64,000 bases of DNA from Thermoleophilia bacterium (GTDB lineage Bacteria; Actinomycetota; Thermoleophilia; Miltoncostaeales; Miltoncostaeaceae), in contig JANQPH010000046.1 in the NCBI GenBank assembly GCA_028285405.1, positions 1 through 64,000 on the forward strand, written 5' to 3'. This document shows positions 60,819-64,000 of the stretch, one piece after another (the stretch's first letter is position 1; every line of letters begins with the position of its first letter). The notes under the pieces are model-generated. The model did no database searches. It was not told the origin of the DNA and saw only the letters and a program-made list of their open reading frames with translations. Both the position numbers and the translations under genes were made by a program.

Positions 60819-61185
60819 GGCGCGCGGCGGGCGGTCGCGCCCCTTGCGCGCGATGCGTTCACACTGCTGAAACGCGCGCTGCTGGGCCTCCGCTTGTTCA
60901 CTCGGTCGCGCAAGAGGCCCGAGAACGGCTTGGGCATGGGGCTCATACCGGTCGCGCACCGGTGCCCCGAAGGGCGTGAAGCCCTTGGTCAAGCGGGTGC
61001 GATCGTGTTTGCCGGTTTGCAACGGCGCGGGCCGCGGCGTTCCGTGCCGGGCCACCGACGGATAGACACCACGCGGCCCGACGCACGCAGCCCGAACGAG
61101 AACAGAATCCCGGGGGTGTTCGACCTCGCGGATCCTCGAATGGCGCGGCGACCGGGCGTGCACCCGCTCCGAAAGGACGACAGAC
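60819..61185 (+). promoter_or_regulatory. Long leader/promoter region upstream of pstS
   Basis: This 367-nt stretch contains no convincing gene. Two GTTCAC hexamers, at 60857-60862 and 60896-60901, lie 39 nt apart and resemble the conserved half of Streptomyces PHO boxes, though the 11-nt tandem spacing is missing. A small hairpin AAGGGC-GTGAA-GCCCTT occupies 60970-60986. A ribosome site (AAAGGA) precedes the pstS ATG. Phosphate-dependent control is expected from the gene it serves; the actual operator is not proven. Confidence 0.45.
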
Positions 61186-62175
61186 ATGCCAAAGCGTCGC
61201 ACGTACCTGCTCTCGATTGGTGCAGCTGCGATTGCCGCAACCACCCTGACCGTTGCCGCGTGCGGCGGAGACGACGACGACGATGGTGGCAGCTCGGATC
61301 TCTCGGGAACCATCGTGATCGACGGCTCGAGCACGGTCGCTCCGCTCAGCGAGGCGGCGGCCGAGCTCTTCCAGGACGAGAACCCCGGCGTTCGGGTCAC
61401 GGTCGGTACATCGGGGACCGGCGGTGGCTTCGAGAAGTTCTGCCGCGGTGAGATCGACATCTCCGACGCCTCCCGTCAGATCAAGGACGAGGAGATCGAG
61501 GCCTGCGAGAGCAACAACATCACCTTCGAGGAGCTCGACGTCGCCAACGACGCGCTCTCGGTGATCCTCAACCCGAGCAACGACTTCGCGACCTGCCTCA
61601 CGACGGATCAGCTGAACACGATCTGGAAGCCGGGCAGCGACGTCAACAACTGGAACCAGGTCGACCCGAGCTTCCCCGACCTCAAGCTCAGCCTCTTCGG
61701 GCCGGGCACCGACTCGGGCACGTTCGACTTCTTCACCGACGTCATCAACGGTGAGGAGGGCGCGCAGCGCACCGACTACAACAACATCGGTGAGGACGAC
61801 AACGCCGCCGTGACCGGCGTCGCCGGCTCCGAGGGTGGCATGGGTTACCTCGGCTACTCGTTCTTCAGCGAGAACGAGGGCACGATCATCGCCGCCGAGA
61901 TCGATGGTGGCGAGGGCTGTGTCGCTCCGAGCCCCGATACCGCTCAGGACGGCACCTACGCGCCACTGGGTCGCCAGCTCTTCATCTACCCGAGCGGCGA
62001 GGCCCTGCAGAAGCCTGAGGTCCAGGCGTTCGTCGAGTTCTACATCAACAACAACGACGAGATCGCCGAGCGGGCTTCGGTCATCGCCCTGAACGACGAG
62101 CAGAAGGAAGAGGCGCTCGCGAAGGTCGAGGCCCTCGTCAGCGGTGAGGTCAGCGAGGACACCAGCACCTCGTAG
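61186..62175 (+). CDS. pstS: Phosphate ABC transporter substrate-binding lipoprotein PstS
   Basis: PstS captures phosphate outside the membrane and hands it to PstCA. The 329-residue protein has a signal peptide with lipobox TVAACGG (Cys at about residue 26), an acidic linker, then the binding motif [41 protein letters not shown] and [15 protein letters not shown] are the phosphate-binding loops with Ser/Thr/Asp. It belongs to the family also called SphX-like (PstS of the 'DASR' type). The downstream pstC starts 77 nt later; a gap often allows stronger expression of the binding protein. Confidence 0.95.
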   Translation: MPKRRTYLLSIGAAAIAATTLTVAACGGDDDDDGGSSDLSGTIVIDGSSTVAPLSEAAAELFQDENPGVRVTVGTSGTGGGFEKFCRGEIDISDASRQIKDEEIEACESNNITFEELDVANDALSVILNPSNDFATCLTTDQLNTIWKPGSDVNNWNQVDPSFPDLKLSLFGPGTDSGTFDFFTDVINGEEGAQRTDYNNIGEDDNAAVTGVAGSEGGMGYLGYSFFSENEGTIIAAEIDGGEGCVAPSPDTAQDGTYAPLGRQLFIYPSGEALQKPEVQAFVEFYINNNDEIAERASVIALNDEQKEEALAKVEALVSGEVSEDTSTS

Positions 62176-62251
62176 GTAACAGACGTGCGTGCATCCGCCC
62201 GGCCAGCCGGCCGGGCGGGCCACGTACGATGCCCGAGCCCGGAGGTCGGTG

Positions 62252-63211
62252 TTGGCGTCGACGAAGAAAACTGAGGTGGGTGCGGCGCCGGACCCGGCCG
62301 CGAGCTTGCGGCGTCAGCGCGTGCGCTGGGGCGAGAAGCTCATCTTCGTGGTCTTGGTGCTCTGCGCGCTGGTCTCGGTCGTCACCACGATCGGGATCGT
62401 GGTCGCGCTCGTCTCGCCGACCATCGACTTCTTCCAGCAGGTCCCCATCTGGCGCTTCTTCTCGACCGAGGAGTGGGCGCCCACGTTCGAGCCCGCGATG
62501 TTCGGCGTCTGGCCGGTCGTCGTCGGGACGTTCAACGTCACCTTCTGGGCACTGGTCATCGCCGTGCCCTGTGGCCTCGGCGCGGCCATCTTCATGAGCG
62601 AGTACGCGAGCGAGCGGGTGCGCAAGGTGGTCAAGCCGACGCTCGAGGTCCTCGAGGGGATCCCGACGGTCGCCTACGGCTTCTTCGCGCTGACGTTCGT
62701 GACCCCGCTGCTGCGCGACAACTGGCCGAGCTTCCTCGGTGAGCCGCCCGGCATCTTCAGCGCCGGCTCGGCGGGCATCGTGCTCGGGATCATGATCATC
62801 CCCACCGTGGCGTCGATCGCCGAGGACGCCATGCACTCGGTGCCCAACAGCCTGCGCCAGGGTGCGTACGCCCTCGGCAGCACCAAGCGCCAGGTCGCGC
62901 TCAAGGTGGTGGTGCCCGCGGCGCTGTCGGGCATCGTCGCCGCGTTCGTCCTCGGGATCTCGAGGGCGGTCGGCGAGACCATGGTCGTCCTGCTCGCCGC
63001 CGGGAACACGCCCAACCTCACGATCAGCCCGGTCGAGTCGATTCAGACGATGACCGCGTTCATCGCGAACACCGCAACCGGCGACATCGGGGTCGGGACC
63101 CTCAAGTACAACACCATCTTCGCGGTCGGATCGCTGCTCTTCATCATCACGTTCACGATGAACTACTTCGCGGCGCGGGTCGTCCGCAGGTACCGCGAGG
63201 CCTACGACTGA
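62252..63211 (+). CDS. pstC: Phosphate ABC transporter permease PstC
   Basis: PstC is one of two membrane subunits of the phosphate importer. The 319-residue protein has six hydrophobic segments, the BPD-type permease loop NSLRQGAYALGSTKRQVALKVVVPAALSGIVAAF (EAA-like coupling motif ALGSTKxQ), LEGIPTVAYGFFALTFVTPLL and ISRAVGETMVVLLAAG. TTG 62252 is chosen because the GGAGGT ribosome site at 62241 lies 5 nt upstream, whereas GTG 62249 would be too close. The stop overlaps the pstA ATG by 1 nt (TGATG). Confidence 0.93.
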   Translation: MASTKKTEVGAAPDPAASLRRQRVRWGEKLIFVVLVLCALVSVVTTIGIVVALVSPTIDFFQQVPIWRFFSTEEWAPTFEPAMFGVWPVVVGTFNVTFWALVIAVPCGLGAAIFMSEYASERVRKVVKPTLEVLEGIPTVAYGFFALTFVTPLLRDNWPSFLGEPPGIFSAGSAGIVLGIMIIPTVASIAEDAMHSVPNSLRQGAYALGSTKRQVALKVVVPAALSGIVAAFVLGISRAVGETMVVLLAAGNTPNLTISPVESIQTMTAFIANTATGDIGVGTLKYNTIFAVGSLLFIITFTMNYFAARVVRRYREAYD

Positions 63212-64000
63212 TGGGCACGCTCCGACGCTCTCAGCAGGGAACGGTCGACGCGGCGGGTGCCGCGGTACGCCAGGGCCTCACCGGCGACGGCTCCCGCGTC
63301 GAGCCGATCAAGGGCTACATCTTCGTCGGGTTCCTCGTCCTCAGCATCGTGCTTGGCATCGCGATGCTGCTGACGCTGGTGGTCGACTCGATCATCGAGG
63401 GCGCGCCGTTCCTGCGATGGAACCCGCTCGTCACCGGGGTGCCCTCGAGCATCCCGAGCGAGGCCGGGCTCTGGGTGGCGATCGTCGGGACCTTCTGGGT
63501 CATCGGCCTCATGATCATCACCGTCGTGCCCCTCGCGGTCGGCGCCGCGATCTACCTCGAGGAGTACGCCGACGGCGACCGCTGGTACAACCGCGCGATC
63601 GAGCTCAACATCCAGAACCTGGCCGCGGTGCCGTCGATCGTCTTCGGGATCCTCGGCCTCGGCATGATCGTCCGGGGTGGGCTGAGCCTCGGCCCGGTCG
63701 TCTATGCCGGCTCGCTCACGCTGGCGCTGCTCGTGCTGCCGACGGTCATCCTCGCCTCGCGTGAGGCGCTGCGGGCGGTGCCGCCGTCCCACCGTCTCGG
63801 TGCGATGGCCCTCGGCTCGACCAAGTGGCAGGCCATCTGGAGGAACGTCCTCCCCGCGGCGATCCCGGGCATCGCGACCGGCTCGATCCTCGCGACGGCG
63901 CGCGCCATCGGGGAGACGGCGCCCCTGCTCCTGATCGGCGCGACGGTCTTCATCACCTTCACGCCCGAAGGTCCGCTGTCCGAGGGCTACACGACCCTGC
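63211..64000 (+). CDS. pstA: Phosphate ABC transporter permease PstA (3' end beyond window)
   Basis: The frame is open from ATG 63211 to the window edge, giving 263 residues. It shows the partner permease of PstC: an N-terminal cytoplasmic segment, FVGFLVLSIVLGIAMLLTLVVDSI, IVGTFWVIGLMIITVVPLAVGAAIYLEEYAD, NLAAVPSIVFGILGLGMIV and the coupling loop LGAMALGSTKWQAIWRNVLPAAIPGIATGSILATARAIGETAPLLLIGA. These are diagnostic PstA blocks. The ATPase PstB and PhoU probably follow outside the window. Confidence 0.93.
   Translation, partial: MGTLRRSQQGTVDAAGAAVRQGLTGDGSRVEPIKGYIFVGFLVLSIVLGIAMLLTLVVDSIIEGAPFLRWNPLVTGVPSSIPSEAGLWVAIVGTFWVIGLMIITVVPLAVGAAIYLEEYADGDRWYNRAIELNIQNLAAVPSIVFGILGLGMIVRGGLSLGPVVYAGSLTLALLVLPTVILASREALRAVPPSHRLGAMALGSTKWQAIWRNVLPAAIPGIATGSILATARAIGETAPLLLIGATVFITFTPEGPLSEGYTTL

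Noticed and set aside
60819-61185. tRNA or other structured RNA gene in the longest non-coding gap
   Set aside because: No T-loop (GGTTCGAATCC-like) sequence or cloverleaf was recognised; only a short hairpin and promoter-like words.

Overview
The window is a GC-rich (about 70%), densely packed bacterial chromosome segment. GTG, TTG and probably one CTG start codon are common, and neighbouring genes often overlap by 4 nt. A SepF-type division protein, a LexA box of the Gram-positive type (GAAC-N4-GTTC), an Rv2578c-like radical SAM gene, a subtilisin-inhibitor-like lipoprotein and several apparently leaderless promoters point to Actinomycetota. The two-subunit glycyl-tRNA synthetase and overall gene content would suit a deep branch such as Thermoleophilia; this placement is inference from gene content. 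No rRNA, tRNA, IS element, prophage or CRISPR array was seen.

Layout. 1-376: 3' end of alaS, preceded by an inverted copy of itself that looks like a fold-back artefact at the contig end. 373-5967: ruvX-mltG-aroE, then tenA-like, sepF, sua5, an SOS-controlled radical SAM gene and a small protein. 6122-10144: hsp20-lon, facing a site-2-type M50 protease. 10232-13308: a B12-dependent (CarH-like) MerR regulator diverging from a zinc-tail protein and a reductase. 13356-18672: transporters, RNase HI, prepilin peptidase, small envelope proteins and paired fluoride channels. 18720-27343: a shikimate / EF-P / biotin-carboxylase block, aroC-aroK-aroB-aroQ-pepQ-efp-accB-accC-nusB, joined by eight successive 4-nt overlaps and followed by an xseB-like gene. 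27349-37627: a small unknown gene, dxs-tlyA-nadK-recN, an epimerase, pyrG, an M20 peptidase and a Nudix hydrolase. 37708-45664: mixed housekeeping and unknown genes, including a PDZ-TPR secreted protein, a degenerate nucleoside phosphorylase, mutM, a P1 peptidase and a glutaredoxin. 45749-48802: a self-contained TetR / Rieske oxygenase / reductase / membrane-protein operon. 48837-58614: recO-glyQ-glyS, facing CbiX-like/MMPL, then unknown-dgt-dnaG. 58667-60818: small genes and a quinone oxidoreductase. 61186-64000: pstS-pstC-pstA (cut by the window end).

Most striking observations: (i) the biotin carrier AccB is fused behind a pyruvate-carboxylase/OadA-type carboxyltransferase domain whose carboxylated lysine and both metal-binding histidines are replaced; (ii) a nucleoside-phosphorylase-like protein next to mutM has lost its phosphate- and base-binding residues; (iii) a CarH-like B12 photoreceptor faces a possible light-controlled operon; (iv) a textbook LexA box lies in the promoter of the radical SAM gene; (v) the TetR-Rieske-reductase-membrane protein cassette is compact and self-regulated; (vi) the left end of the window is an inverted chimera. 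No wholly new defence or mobile system was found.
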